Source: JBBTCJ01 sp038043285 | GTDB taxonomy: Bacteria; Planctomycetota; Phycisphaerae; UBA1845 | Assembly: GCA_038043285.1 (NCBI GenBank) | Contig: JBBTCJ010000027.1 | Span: 1-61,574 of the forward strand | Length of the DNA stretch: 61,574 nucleotides | Direction of reading: 5' to 3' | Shown here: in pieces, positions 44,211-53,712 of the stretch | How positions within the stretch are numbered: position 1 is the first letter of the stretch | How the letters are laid out: each line of letters starts with the position of its first letter | Program-made: the position numbers and the translations under genes | Notes under the pieces: model-generated | The model's input: only the letters and a program-made list of their open reading frames with translations | Told to the model about the DNA's origin: nothing | Databases searched by the model: none

Positions 44211-44981
44211 ATGTTCCGCGCAACGCTCACAGTTCTCGCTATGACGTTGATGGTCACCACGGTCGGGACGGCCGCATTCATCATTGGATTGGTGTATCCC
44301 GCTCACTGGGTGATTGCGGCGTCCTCGTACCTGTGGGCCAGGGTGGTTCTGGCGTGCGCGGGGGTGCGATTGACAGTGGTGGGGGTGGAGCACGTCCAAG
44401 ACGGTCACCCGCGTTTTTTCGTCGGCAACCACCAGAGTGCGCTGGATATTCCGATCCTGCTGGTGGCATTGCGGGGGCGGGTGCGGTTCATGGCGAAGGA
44501 TGGGCTGTTTCGGATTCCGATTTTCGGATGGGTGATCCGTCGTTACGGATACGCTCCGATTTACCGGAGGCAGGTTCGGCTGACCTGGCAGGTTCTGGAG
44601 CAAACGCTGGCGCGGTTACGGAGCGATCCGGTTTCGTTTGCGGTGTTTCCGGAAGGCACGCGTACGCAGGATGGCAAGCTGCTGCCGTTTCGCCGGGGGA
44701 CGATGAAGGTCGCGCAGCGAGCGGGGTTGCCGATCGTTCCTTTCACGATTGACGGGACGTTCCGGGTGTATCAGCAGTCGAAGTTCGCGGCGCGGCCCGG
44801 CCCGGTGCGCATCTCCTTTGCGGCGCCAATTTCCCCGAATGAGGCTTCGGAGTGCAGCGCGCGCGAGCTTCAGGAGCGGGTGTTCCTCACGGTGGCGACG
44901 GAGCTGGGGGAGACGCCGGGCGTCGAGGATGGGGGCGATTCGACGGCGGTGAGGCCGCCGGCGGTGGCGGAGGGGGTCTAG
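44211..44981 (+). CDS. 1-acyl-sn-glycerol-3-phosphate acyltransferase-like (PlsC family)
   Basis: 256 residues. An N-terminal hydrophobic helix pair (ATLTVLAMTLMVTTVGTAAF and VIAASSYLWARVVLACAG) anchors it in the membrane. The acyltransferase boxes are complete: NHQSALD (HX4D), RRQVRLTWQV, FPEGTRTQDGKLLPF and PIVPFTIDG. It should transfer an acyl group to lysophosphatidate or a related glycerolipid. It ends 3 nt before the next start. TTGACA at 44092-44097 is a possible -35 of its own promoter, but no good -10 follows. It is the first gene of the lipid operon. Confidence 0.88.
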   Translation: MFRATLTVLAMTLMVTTVGTAAFIIGLVYPAHWVIAASSYLWARVVLACAGVRLTVVGVEHVQDGHPRFFVGNHQSALDIPILLVALRGRVRFMAKDGLFRIPIFGWVIRRYGYAPIYRRQVRLTWQVLEQTLARLRSDPVSFAVFPEGTRTQDGKLLPFRRGTMKVAQRAGLPIVPFTIDGTFRVYQQSKFAARPGPVRISFAAPISPNEASECSARELQERVFLTVATELGETPGVEDGGDSTAVRPPAVAEGV

Positions 44982-44984
44982 GCG

Positions 44985-47900
44985 ATGGCGCAGACAGGCA
45001 GCCGACCACGGATCCGTGAGCGCCTGGCGGGACACCGTGTCCTGGTGACGGGATCGACGGGGTTTTTGGCGAAGGCTTTCGTGGAGAAGCTGCTGCGGGC
45101 GGCGGACACCATTGACGGACTGTATCTGCTGGTCCGCACACGTCCGGACGGCGCGTCGGCGGAGCAACGGTTTCAAAAGGAAGTTCTCCGGTCGCGGGCG
45201 TTTGATCGGTTGCGGGCGTCGCTGGGGGAGTCCTTTCCGCGGCTGTGCGCGGAGAAGATTCACGTGGTGGGCGGGGATCTGACGCAGGAGCGGCTGGGGC
45301 TATCCGCGGAGGCGTACGACGGGCTGGCGAAGTGCATCACGCTGATCGTCAACAGCGCGGCCACGGTGACGTTCGACGAGCGGCTCGACGAGGCGATCGA
45401 GTTGAACGCCCTGGGACCGACGCGGTTGCTGAAGTTCGCCCAGGACTGCGGGGACGCTCCGTTCATGCACGTGTCGACGTGCTACGTCTGCGGGATTCGG
45501 CGGGGTGTGGTGGTGGAGGACATGAGCGCCCCGGAGGCGGCGCGAGAATCTCTGCCTCGGCGCGGGGAGGGGGAGTTCGATCTTGACGGCTTGATTTCCA
45601 CGCTGCGCGAGGACATCGCGTCGGTGTCGGAACGGTTGGGGCCGCAGACGGAGGCGTGCCGGCGCGAGCTGATCGACGCGGGGATGCGCTGGTCGCGGCG
45701 CTTCGGGTGGAGCGATACCTACACCTTCACGAAGTGGATCGGGGAGCAACTGCTGGCGCGGGATCGCGGCCGGGTTCCACTGGCGATCTTCCGACCGGCG
45801 ATCATCGAGAGCAGTTTCGACGAGCCGACGCCGGGATGGATCGACGGGCTGCGGATGGCCGACCCGATCATCGTGGCGTACGGACGGGGAAAGCTCAACG
45901 AGTTTCCTGCGAAGGGCGAGGTTCCGATCGACCTGATCCCGGTGGACTTCGTGGCCAACGCGATGCTGGCGTCGCTGCCGATCGGGGAGGACTCCGGGGA
46001 TGGGATGGCGGTGTATCAATGCGCGTCGAGCGAACGGAATCCGCTGCCGATTCACTCGCTGGTGCGGTGGATGCAACGGGCGTTCGAGCGTCGCCCGATG
46101 AGCGGAGAGAACGGGCGTGCGATTCACGTTCGTCGGCTGCGGATCGTGGAGAAGGAGGTTTTCGTACGGCGTTGGAAGGCGCGGTACGCGCGGATGGCGC
46201 TGCTGCATCGCATCCTGACGCGGCTGGGCTTTTCGGGACGGCGAGGGAGAAGGCTCGCGGGGCTGGTGCGACAGATCGATCAAGTGGTCTATTTTGCGAA
46301 GATTTATTCGCCGTACACGCATCTGGATTGTCGATTCGCGGATGACGCGCTGCGCGGGGCGTTCGACCGACTGCATCCGGAGGATCAGGCAGGCTTCCCG
46401 TTCGACCCGGAGCGGATCGATTGGGAAGACTATATTGTCAACCGGCACATTCCGGGATTGCGGTCGTACGTGTTGGGTTCGACGGGGGAGCCTGCGCCGC
46501 GGATTCTGGGGGTGGGCGACGGGGGCCCGTTGGAGGAAGCGCCGCGGCGGGTTGTCGGATCGGCGGGGAATCTGTTCGAGCTGTTTTCGCGGACTGCGGA
46601 GCGACACCCCGGCAAGACGGCGTTTCAGGTTCGGCGCAACGGGCGTTGGGTCAAGTACAGCTATGAGGATGCGTTGCGGGCGACGGGGACGATCATGCAG
46701 CGGTTTGGGGAGCGCGGGCTTTGCGCCGGGGACCGCGTGGGGCTGTTGGCGGAGAACTCGCCGGAATGGGGATTGACGTACCTTGCGATGATGCGTGCGG
46801 GGTTGACGGCGATTCCGCTGGATCCGCAATTGGGCGGGGCGGAGGGGTGGTCGGCGGTTCGCTTCGCGCGGGGGAAGTTGATGTGTGTGAGTTCGGCGGC
46901 GGCGGAGAAGCTGCGTTCGACGCGCGGATCGGGGGACGCGGAGTTGGTGGTTTTGGGAAACCCGTGGGTTCCCCCGCCGGGGGCGTCGCGCGACGCATCA
47001 CCCGCGCCGGCGCAAGTGGGGGAGGAGGCGATCGCTTCGATCCTGTTTACTTCGGGAACCACCGTCGCACCGAAGGCGGTTCCGCTGACGCATGGCAACT
47101 TTATCGCCAACGTGACGGCGTTGCTGGAGGTTCACCCGGTGTACGCCACGGATGAGTTCCTATCGGTTCTGCCGATGTACCACGCGCTCGAATTCACCGG
47201 TGGATTCCTGCTTCCGATCATCGCCGGGGCGACGGTGACCTACGTCGATCAACTGAAGGGGGCGGAGATCACGGCGGCGATGCAGGCGACGGGAACGACG
47301 GTCATGCTGGTGGTGCCGCGGCTGCTGAAGATGTTTCACGATTCGATCGACAACGCCGTCGCGGCGTCCGGGCGGCTGAGACGAGGGTTGTTCCGGACGC
47401 TGGGGGCGTTTTCGGACCTCAGCGGACGGCGATGGGCGCGGCGTTTGTTCGGAGCCGTGCACGAGAAGTTCGGCGGTCGGCTGCGGATCCTGGTGTGCGG
47501 CGGGTCGGCGATGGATCCGGATCTGTTCCACTCGTTTCAGCGGATGGGGTTTAACGTCTGCGAGGGATATGGACTGACGGAGACGTCGCCGGTGTTGACG
47601 TTGCATCGGCCGGGGGAAGCGAAGCCGCGAACCGTGGGTCCGCCGTTGCCGAACGTGGAGTTGGAAGTGCGCGGACAGAACGTCGAAGGAATCGGCGAGA
47701 TTTTCGTCAAGGGACCAAGCGTGATGTCCGCCTACCTCGACAACCGCGAGGCGACCGAGGAGGTGATGGCCGGCGCCTGGTTCGGCACGGGAGACCTCGG
47801 ACGTGTCGACGAGGACGGACACCTGCGGATCACCGGGCGCAGCAAAGACCTCATCGTCACGGACGCGGGAAAGAACGTGTATCCCGACGAGGTTGAGGAG

Positions 47901-49244
47901 CGGTACGGGGAACTGCCGTTCGTGAAAGAATTGTGCGTGTTCGGGTTGCCGGCGGACGACGGGGTGGGGGACATGGTCCACGCGGTGATTGTGCCGGACC
48001 GTGAGGCGGCGCCGGAGCTGGATCGGTCGTCGGTGGAGCGTGAGATTCGCGACGCGGCCGCGGCCCGCGGAGCCGAGCTGCCGACGCATCAGCGGATCGC
48101 GGCGTTGCACTTTTGGGATCGGGAGCTGCCCAAGACGTCGACGATGAAGGCGAAGCGAAGCTGGATACGGGACACGGTGGCGCGGGAACGACGGGCGGCG
48201 GCGCAAGGTCCGGGTAGCGGCGGGGTGCAGCTTGCGGCGTTGGGTGAGGCGGCAGAGGGGGACGCGTTGGCGGAGCGGAGCAGCGCCTATCCGGTGATTC
48301 GCGGACTGGTGGCGCGGTTGAGCAAACAGCCCCTGGAGACGATCGCGCCGCGATCGCACCTCCTTTTGGACTTGGCGATCGACAGCATTGGGAAGCTGGA
48401 CTTGCTGGGGACGGTGGAGGCGACCTTTGGGATGAAGATCGACGAGGAGACGGCGAGCCGCATTGCCCGGGTGGGCGACCTAGTTCATCTGGTGGGGAAC
48501 CGGAAGGCGGTCGCGGGGGCGAGGCGGTCGGCGGAATCGTGGAAGCGGTTCGTGGGCGGCGGGGCGAACGGAGCGGTGCGGAACGGGCGTGCGATGGCTC
48601 CGCCGCTGCTTCCGATTCGTTGGGTGGCGCGGGGGACGGTGGGGGCGTTCATGAACTCGTACGTGCGGGTTCACGCGCGGGGGATCGAGAACCTTCCGGC
48701 GCGCGGCCCGTTTATTCTTGCGCCGAACCACTCGTCGCACCTGGATACGCCGGCGGTGCTGACGGCGGTGAGCGGGCGTCGGCGGGTGTTCGTGGCCGGG
48801 GCGGAGGATTATTTTTTCGACACGGCGATCAAGCGGTTCGTGTTCGGAAGGCTCTTCGACACCATTCCGTTCGACCGCCGATCGGACGGTCTGGCCGGGC
48901 TTCGCCGCTGCGGCGAGGCGCTGGGGCGGGGCGAGGGGTTGTTGATCTTCCCTGAGGGCACGCGCTCGCTGGACGGTTGGTTGCAGGATTTCAAGATCGG
49001 GGCGGCGGTGCTGTCGGTGGAGCGGCTGGCGCCGATTGTCCCGGTGCACATCGCGGGGGCTTACGATTTGTTGCGAAAGGGGGGTCGATGGATTCGACCG
49101 GGTGTCATCACGGTGACATTCGGTAAGCCGATTGATCCTCCTCCGCTTCAACCGGGCGACGACCACTACACCGCTTTTCGTGAGCTGACGGCGAGCGCGC
49201 ATTCGGCGGTTGCGGCGCTGGGCTTCGGGGCACGTTCCGCATGA
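44985..49244 (+). CDS. Four-domain lipid enzyme: fatty acyl reductase, acyl-ligase, carrier domain, acyltransferase
   Basis: 1,419 residues. Domain 1 (about 1-500) is an extended SDR of the fatty acyl-CoA reductase type: TGSTGFLAKAFVEKLL (Rossmann loop) and Y246-TFT-K250. Domain 2 (about 515-1065) is an AMP-forming acyl ligase: ILFTSGTTVAPKAVPLTHGN (from about residue 686), GYGLTETSPV and a late GDLGRVDEDGHLRITGRSKD. Domain 3 (about 1090-1175) is a carrier domain with S1134 in LAIDSIGK, the phosphopantetheine site. Domain 4 (about 1205-1419) is a PlsC-type acyltransferase with NHSSHLD and FPEGTRSLDG. Together they could activate a fatty acid, load it on the carrier, reduce it to an alcohol and acylate a glycerolipid. 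The order recalls the myxobacterial ether-lipid enzyme ElbD (from memory). The stop overlaps the next ATG (ATGA). Confidence 0.9.
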   Translation: MAQTGSRPRIRERLAGHRVLVTGSTGFLAKAFVEKLLRAADTIDGLYLLVRTRPDGASAEQRFQKEVLRSRAFDRLRASLGESFPRLCAEKIHVVGGDLTQERLGLSAEAYDGLAKCITLIVNSAATVTFDERLDEAIELNALGPTRLLKFAQDCGDAPFMHVSTCYVCGIRRGVVVEDMSAPEAARESLPRRGEGEFDLDGLISTLREDIASVSERLGPQTEACRRELIDAGMRWSRRFGWSDTYTFTKWIGEQLLARDRGRVPLAIFRPAIIESSFDEPTPGWIDGLRMADPIIVAYGRGKLNEFPAKGEVPIDLIPVDFVANAMLASLPIGEDSGDGMAVYQCASSERNPLPIHSLVRWMQRAFERRPMSGENGRAIHVRRLRIVEKEVFVRRWKARYARMALLHRILTRLGFSGRRGRRLAGLVRQIDQVVYFAKIYSPYTHLDCRFADDALRGAFDRLHPEDQAGFPFDPERIDWEDYIVNRHIPGLRSYVLGSTGEPAPRILGVGDGGPLEEAPRRVVGSAGNLFELFSRTAERHPGKTAFQVRRNGRWVKYSYEDALRATGTIMQRFGERGLCAGDRVGLLAENSPEWGLTYLAMMRAGLTAIPLDPQLGGAEGWSAVRFARGKLMCVSSAAAEKLRSTRGSGDAELVVLGNPWVPPPGASRDASPAPAQVGEEAIASILFTSGTTVAPKAVPLTHGNFIANVTALLEVHPVYATDEFLSVLPMYHALEFTGGFLLPIIAGATVTYVDQLKGAEITAAMQATGTTVMLVVPRLLKMFHDSIDNAVAASGRLRRGLFRTLGAFSDLSGRRWARRLFGAVHEKFGGRLRILVCGGSAMDPDLFHSFQRMGFNVCEGYGLTETSPVLTLHRPGEAKPRTVGPPLPNVELEVRGQNVEGIGEIFVKGPSVMSAYLDNREATEEVMAGAWFGTGDLGRVDEDGHLRITGRSKDLIVTDAGKNVYPDEVEERYGELPFVKELCVFGLPADDGVGDMVHAVIVPDREAAPELDRSSVEREIRDAAAARGAELPTHQRIAALHFWDRELPKTSTMKAKRSWIRDTVARERRAAAQGPGSGGVQLAALGEAAEGDALAERSSAYPVIRGLVARLSKQPLETIAPRSHLLLDLAIDSIGKLDLLGTVEATFGMKIDEETASRIARVGDLVHLVGNRKAVAGARRSAESWKRFVGGGANGAVRNGRAMAPPLLPIRWVARGTVGAFMNSYVRVHARGIENLPARGPFILAPNHSSHLDTPAVLTAVSGRRRVFVAGAEDYFFDTAIKRFVFGRLFDTIPFDRRSDGLAGLRRCGEALGRGEGLLIFPEGTRSLDGWLQDFKIGAAVLSVERLAPIVPVHIAGAYDLLRKGGRWIRPGVITVTFGKPIDPPPLQPGDDHYTAFRELTASAHSAVAALGFGARSA

Positions 49245-49954
49245 GCGCCGACATGCCGAGGGGCGGCAGGGCGGCGGCTTTCTTCGACGTCGACGGGACG
49301 CTGATCGACAGTACGATCGTTCACTACTATCGCTATTTCATGTCCCGGCGGCTCTCGCCGGCGCGGTACGCGGCGTGGTATGTCTGGTTCCACCTCAAGT
49401 GCGCGTATTACCTGGTTCTGGACCGGATTGATCGGACGAGATTCAACGTGGCGTTCTACCGCAACTACGGCGGGCTGCCTGCGGCGCGGATCAAGTCCTG
49501 GGCCGGGGACTGCTTTCGAGAAGTGATCCTGCCCCGATTCCACGCGGAGGCGGCGGCGCGGGTGGCTGAGCATCGTGATCGGGGGGACACTCCGGTGCTG
49601 GTTACCGGCTCGATTGACTTCATCATGGCCCCGCTGGCGAGTGAGCTGGGTATCCAGGAGGTGATCGCACCGTCGTTGCTGGAGAAGGACGGGGCTTTCA
49701 GCGGGAAGCTCGACGGTCCGCCGATCGGCGGGGAAGAGAAGGCGGTGCGGATGCGGCGGTTCGCGGAGCAGAAGGGGGTCGATCTGCTGCGATCGTCGGC
49801 GTACGGAGACAGTTCAGCGGACTTGCCGATGTTGGAGGCGGTCGGTTTTCCCCACGCGGTGAACCCGGACGGGAAACTTGCGGCCGTCGCCGCGTCGCGC
49901 GGTTGGCCGATCCTTCGCTGGTCGCGCGGCGTTGGCCCAGCGGAGGGATGCTGA
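49241..49954 (+). CDS. HAD-superfamily phosphatase (SerB/IB type)
   Basis: 237 residues. Motif I DVDGTLIDS, motif II VTGSIDF and motif IV YGDSSADLPML define a HAD-IB phosphatase like those found near PlsC enzymes. The cap carries an aromatic, possibly membrane-associated patch (YAAWYVWFHLKCAYYLVL). It should hydrolyse a phosphomonoester, perhaps a lipid or glycerol phosphate. Its ATG overlaps the stop of the multidomain lipid enzyme and its stop (TGA) overlaps the next ATG by one base. Confidence 0.88.
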   Translation: MSADMPRGGRAAAFFDVDGTLIDSTIVHYYRYFMSRRLSPARYAAWYVWFHLKCAYYLVLDRIDRTRFNVAFYRNYGGLPAARIKSWAGDCFREVILPRFHAEAAARVAEHRDRGDTPVLVTGSIDFIMAPLASELGIQEVIAPSLLEKDGAFSGKLDGPPIGGEEKAVRMRRFAEQKGVDLLRSSAYGDSSADLPMLEAVGFPHAVNPDGKLAAVAASRGWPILRWSRGVGPAEGC

Positions 49955-51195
49955 TGCGGGCGCTGGTGTTCTACAAGAGCGTTCCGCGATTCGTCCTGTT
50001 GAAGGCGTTGGGGGCGCGCTCCCGCTGGTTGAACGCGAGCCGTCTGGCGCCGCTGGGGCTGCGGGACATCGCACCGCCGCCGCTGCCGACGGAACGCTGG
50101 GTGCGGATTCGTCCGAAACTGGCGGGGGTCTGCGGGTCGGACCTGGCGACGCTCTCGGCGAAGGGAAGCACCTACCTGTCGCCGCTGATTTCGCTGCCTT
50201 TTGTGATGGGACACGAAGTCGTCGGCGTGGTGAGCGAGATCGGTCGGGGGGTCACGCAGGCGCGGGTGGGCGATCGGGTGGTGGTGCATCCGGCGTTGGG
50301 GTGCACGGCTCGCGGGGTGACACCGCGGTGCGATTCGTGCCGGGATGAGCGGGACGCGCTGTGCCGCAACGTGACCCGCGGGGACGTGTCGGCCGGCATC
50401 CAGATCGGGTATTGTCGAGATACGGGCGGCGGATTCGGCGAGAGCCTGGTGGCGCACGAGACACAAGTGCACGTGGCGCCGCCGGAAATTGAGGATCGGG
50501 CGGCGGTGCTCATCGAGCCGTTTGCCTGCGCGTTGCACGGAGCGCTGCGCGCGAGCGTGCCTACGGAGGGGACCGCCCTGGTGCTGGGTTGCGGGGCGAT
50601 CGGGTTGCTTACGATCGCAGCACTTCGAGCGACGGGGTGCAAGGCTCGCATCGTCGCCGCGGCCAAGTATGATCACCAGGGACGAGCGGCGCTGGCGCTG
50701 GGTGCGGATGAATGGCTGCCGTCCTCCGGCAGATTGGCCGCTCGCTACGCCCGTTGGGCGGAAGCCCTGAGCGCGCAGACGTTCCGTCCGGAGTTGGGCA
50801 AGCCGGCGGTTGTGGGCGGGGCGGACGTGACGTTTGACTGCGTGGCTTCGTCGGACTCCATCGACGATGGGATTCGCTTCACAAAGAGCGGCGGGGCGTT
50901 CGTCCTGGTGGGCATGCCGGGAGTTCCGCGGGGCGTGGACTGGACGCCGCTGTGGTTCAAGGAGTTGACGCTCCATGCGGCGTACGCCTATGGATGGGAA
51001 AACACCGGCGAGGGACGGCGTTCGACGTTTGATTTGGCCATCGACCTCATGCGAACATGGGGGCCGCGGCTTTCGCCGCTGGTGGGTCGCCCGTTCGCGT
51101 TGGAGGACTATCGTGCGGCGATTGCGACGGCTTTGCACTCGGGGCGAAGCGGCGTGGTCAAGACGGTGTTCTCCATCGACGGAGCATCGGCGTAA
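49954..51195 (+). CDS. Zinc-dependent medium-chain dehydrogenase
   Basis: 413 residues of the zinc alcohol dehydrogenase superfamily. The catalytic-zinc region is CGSDLATLSAKGS, then GHEVVGVV. The structural-zinc Cys set is CDSCRDERDALC. The Rossmann part has LGCGAIGLLTIAALRATGC. The start ATG at 49954 has GGAGGG 6 nt upstream, which excludes the in-frame ATG at 49948. Substrate unknown; in this operon a long-chain alcohol/aldehyde or a polyol phosphate is plausible. It abuts the next ATG (TAAATG). Confidence 0.85.
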   Translation: MRALVFYKSVPRFVLLKALGARSRWLNASRLAPLGLRDIAPPPLPTERWVRIRPKLAGVCGSDLATLSAKGSTYLSPLISLPFVMGHEVVGVVSEIGRGVTQARVGDRVVVHPALGCTARGVTPRCDSCRDERDALCRNVTRGDVSAGIQIGYCRDTGGGFGESLVAHETQVHVAPPEIEDRAAVLIEPFACALHGALRASVPTEGTALVLGCGAIGLLTIAALRATGCKARIVAAAKYDHQGRAALALGADEWLPSSGRLAARYARWAEALSAQTFRPELGKPAVVGGADVTFDCVASSDSIDDGIRFTKSGGAFVLVGMPGVPRGVDWTPLWFKELTLHAAYAYGWENTGEGRRSTFDLAIDLMRTWGPRLSPLVGRPFALEDYRAAIATALHSGRSGVVKTVFSIDGASA

Positions 51196-52788
51196 ATGAG
51201 CGTGAAAAACGGCTTGCCCAATATTCATACCGTCACCGCCGACGATCCGCCGTTTTTGTTTCATCGCGGCGACGGCTACACCCGGCATCGTCTGCCGACG
51301 GGAACGAAGGTCATCTATCCCAACCCGCCGCTGGAGGCGCTTCCGGACCGTCGCGCGGCGATCGAGCAGGCGCTCGACCATCCGTTGGGGATGGAACCGC
51401 TGTCGGGGCATCTGCGGGCGGGAATGAAGGTCACCATTGCGTTCGACGACGTGTCGCTTCCGCTTCCGGCGATGGCCAAGCCGGACATCCGCCAGACGGT
51501 TATCGAGGTGGTTCTGGAGCGGTTGGAGCGCGCGGGCGTCAGCGACGTGGAGCTTATCTGCGCGATCTGTCTGCATCGGCGCTGTACGCCGGCGGAGCTG
51601 AAGCACTTCGTGGGAGCGGAGGTTTTCCGGCGATTCTGGCCGAAACGCCTGTACAACCATGACGCGGAGGATCCCCAGGGGAACGTCGTGCTGGGTACGA
51701 CGCTGCACGGGGAGGTCGTGGAGATCAACCGCCGGGCGGCGGAATCCGATTTGCTCATCTACGTCAACATCAACCTGGTGACGATGGACGGCGGGCACAA
51801 GTCGGTTCCGGTGGGATTGGCAACGTATCGGTCGGTGCGGCACCATCACAATGCGCCGATGATGCTGCACGATTCGAGTTACATGGATCCGCCCAACAGT
51901 GCGTTTCATCGATCGTGCGAGCGAATGGGCGAAGTGCTTTCGAAGCAGTTGAAGGTGTTCACGATCGAGACGACACTGAACAGCAACACCTTTTCGAGCC
52001 TTCTTGGTTTTCTGCAGAAGCGGGAGCAGGCGTGGAACATCCGGGATCGGCTGACGTACCACGGGAGTCGGCTGGGAATGCGCGCGCTGCCCGGAGCGTT
52101 GCGGCGCAGGGCGTATACGGCGCTGCCTTCGGCGTACGGTCTGACGGGAGTTCATGCGGGGGCCACCGAGGCGGTTCACGCGGCCACGCTGGGCAACGTC
52201 GATCGGCAGTACGAGGTGGCGGTCCCCGAGCAGTTCGACATCGTGCTGGTGGGGTTGCCGTCGATCGGACCGTATAACGTGGATTCGGTTCTCAATCCGA
52301 TTCTGGTGCAATGCCTCTCGACGGGGTACTTTTTCAACTTCTATCGCCATCGTCCGCTGGTCCGGCGGGGCGGGGTGATGATCGTCGACCATCCGCTGGA
52401 GAACGAGTTTCACCTGGTGCATCATCCCTCGTATTTCGACTTTTTCAATGATCTGCTGCCGCAGACGCGCGATCCGGCTGAGCTGGAGCGGCGTTTTGAG
52501 AAGTCCTACGCGGAGAACGAGTGGTACATTCATTTGTATCGCAACTCGTACGCGTACCACGGCGTTCATCCCTTTTACATGTGGTATTGGGGAGCGCATG
52601 GGATGGCCCATCTGGGCAAGGTGATCGCCGTGCGACCGAAGAGCGCGTACGCGGCGCGGCTCATCGGGTTTGAGGTCGCGGAGAGCATGGAGGACGCGAT
52701 CGAGACGGCGAGGGACTTCGTCGGGGGGCAAGCGCGGATGTGCTATTTCCACTGCCCGCCGATCATGATGTGTTCACTTCCGGCTTGA
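51196..52788 (+). CDS. LarA-like (DUF2088) protein
   Basis: 530 residues. The N-terminal half resembles the lactate-racemase catalytic subunit LarA N-terminal domain: KVTIAFDDVSLPLPAMAKPD and HNHDAEDP-like YNHDAEDPQGNVVLG, then DGGHKSVPVGLATYRSVRHH. LarA enzymes use a nickel-pincer nucleotide and epimerise 2-hydroxy acids, but no LarB/C/E genes are nearby and the C-terminal half (residues ~280-530) does not match LarA that I can see. It may act as a hydroxyacid or sugar-acid epimerase or have another role in the operon. It starts directly after the dehydrogenase stop. Confidence 0.72.
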   Translation: MSVKNGLPNIHTVTADDPPFLFHRGDGYTRHRLPTGTKVIYPNPPLEALPDRRAAIEQALDHPLGMEPLSGHLRAGMKVTIAFDDVSLPLPAMAKPDIRQTVIEVVLERLERAGVSDVELICAICLHRRCTPAELKHFVGAEVFRRFWPKRLYNHDAEDPQGNVVLGTTLHGEVVEINRRAAESDLLIYVNINLVTMDGGHKSVPVGLATYRSVRHHHNAPMMLHDSSYMDPPNSAFHRSCERMGEVLSKQLKVFTIETTLNSNTFSSLLGFLQKREQAWNIRDRLTYHGSRLGMRALPGALRRRAYTALPSAYGLTGVHAGATEAVHAATLGNVDRQYEVAVPEQFDIVLVGLPSIGPYNVDSVLNPILVQCLSTGYFFNFYRHRPLVRRGGVMIVDHPLENEFHLVHHPSYFDFFNDLLPQTRDPAELERRFEKSYAENEWYIHLYRNSYAYHGVHPFYMWYWGAHGMAHLGKVIAVRPKSAYAARLIGFEVAESMEDAIETARDFVGGQARMCYFHCPPIMMCSLPA

Positions 52789-52797
52789 GTCTGCCCC

Positions 52798-53712
52798 TTG
52801 GATCGCCGCTCCATCCTGATTGTCGCGAATCCCACGTCCGGTCGAGGCCGGGGGGAGCGAACGTCGCGCGAGGTCGCGGAACTTCTGACGCGGCGCGGAC
52901 ACCAGGCCGTCGTGCGGTTCACCGAACGGAAGGGCGACGCGGCGCGGATGGCGCGCGAAGCGGCGACGGGGGCGTCGCCGCCGACCTGCGTGGCGGCCTG
53001 CGGCGGGGACGGCACGATCCAGGAGGTCGCGGGGGCGCTGGCGGAGGCGCGGTCCAGAGTCGGCGACGGGTGTCCGTCGCTGGGATTGGCGCCGGCGGGG
53101 CGTTGCAACGATTTCGCGCGTGCGCTGGGCGTTCCGCGCGAGGTGAAGGCGATCGCGGAGATCCTGGCGAGGGGCGTGCCGAAGCCGACGGACCTGGGGG
53201 TGGCCAACGGGCGATGGTTCTGCACGGTGGCGACGCTGGGGATCGACGCGGAGGTGTCCGGGTTCGTGGATACCATGCGCGTGCCGCTGCGCGGCACGCC
53301 GGCGTACGTCTACGGCGCGGTGCGCGTACTCATGCGCTATCGCCCGCCGGAGCTGCGGATTTCCGGCGATTTCGGAGAGTTTGAGCGTTCGGTGTTTCTG
53401 GCGTCGACGGCGAACACGTCCACGTACGGCGGGGCGATTCCGATCGTTCCCCAGGCTTCTCCCTGTGACGGGTGGATGGATCTTTGCGTGATCGACCGCG
53501 TGTCGCGGCTTCGCGCGCTGGCGTTGATCCCGACGGTGATGGCGGGCCGGCACTCGAAGGCCAAAGAGGTTCGTTTTTTTCGCACGAAACAACTGCACAT
53601 CGTTGCGGGCGAAGCGCTTCCAATCTGGGCCGACGGGGAGAGACTGACCCAGACGCCGGTCACCATCGAGGTTGCCGCCGCAGCGGTTCTGGTCATGTTG
53701 CCGGGTCTGTGA
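52798..53712 (+). CDS. Diacylglycerol kinase-like lipid kinase
   Basis: 304 residues from a TTG start 9 nt after the previous stop; no earlier start is compatible. The DAGK/sphingosine-kinase catalytic region is present: IVANPTSGRGRGE, CGGDGTIQEVAGAL and LAPAGRCNDFARALG, where the usual GTGND becomes GRCND. A later ADGERL matches the C-terminal domain. It should phosphorylate diacylglycerol or a related lipid alcohol with ATP. It is the last gene of the lipid operon. Confidence 0.85.
   Translation: MDRRSILIVANPTSGRGRGERTSREVAELLTRRGHQAVVRFTERKGDAARMAREAATGASPPTCVAACGGDGTIQEVAGALAEARSRVGDGCPSLGLAPAGRCNDFARALGVPREVKAIAEILARGVPKPTDLGVANGRWFCTVATLGIDAEVSGFVDTMRVPLRGTPAYVYGAVRVLMRYRPPELRISGDFGEFERSVFLASTANTSTYGGAIPIVPQASPCDGWMDLCVIDRVSRLRALALIPTVMAGRHSKAKEVRFFRTKQLHIVAGEALPIWADGERLTQTPVTIEVAAAAVLVMLPGL

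Noticed and set aside
49465..52752. 1,095-residue minus-strand frame opposite the HAD, dehydrogenase and LarA-like genes
   Set aside because: It is antisense to three recognisable enzymes with coupled starts and shows no domain of its own.
52805..52826. Another copy of the dispersed repeat (CCGCTCCATCCTGATTGTCGCG)
   Set aside because: It lies inside the lipid-kinase coding sequence and encodes the conserved IVANP loop; the match is partial.
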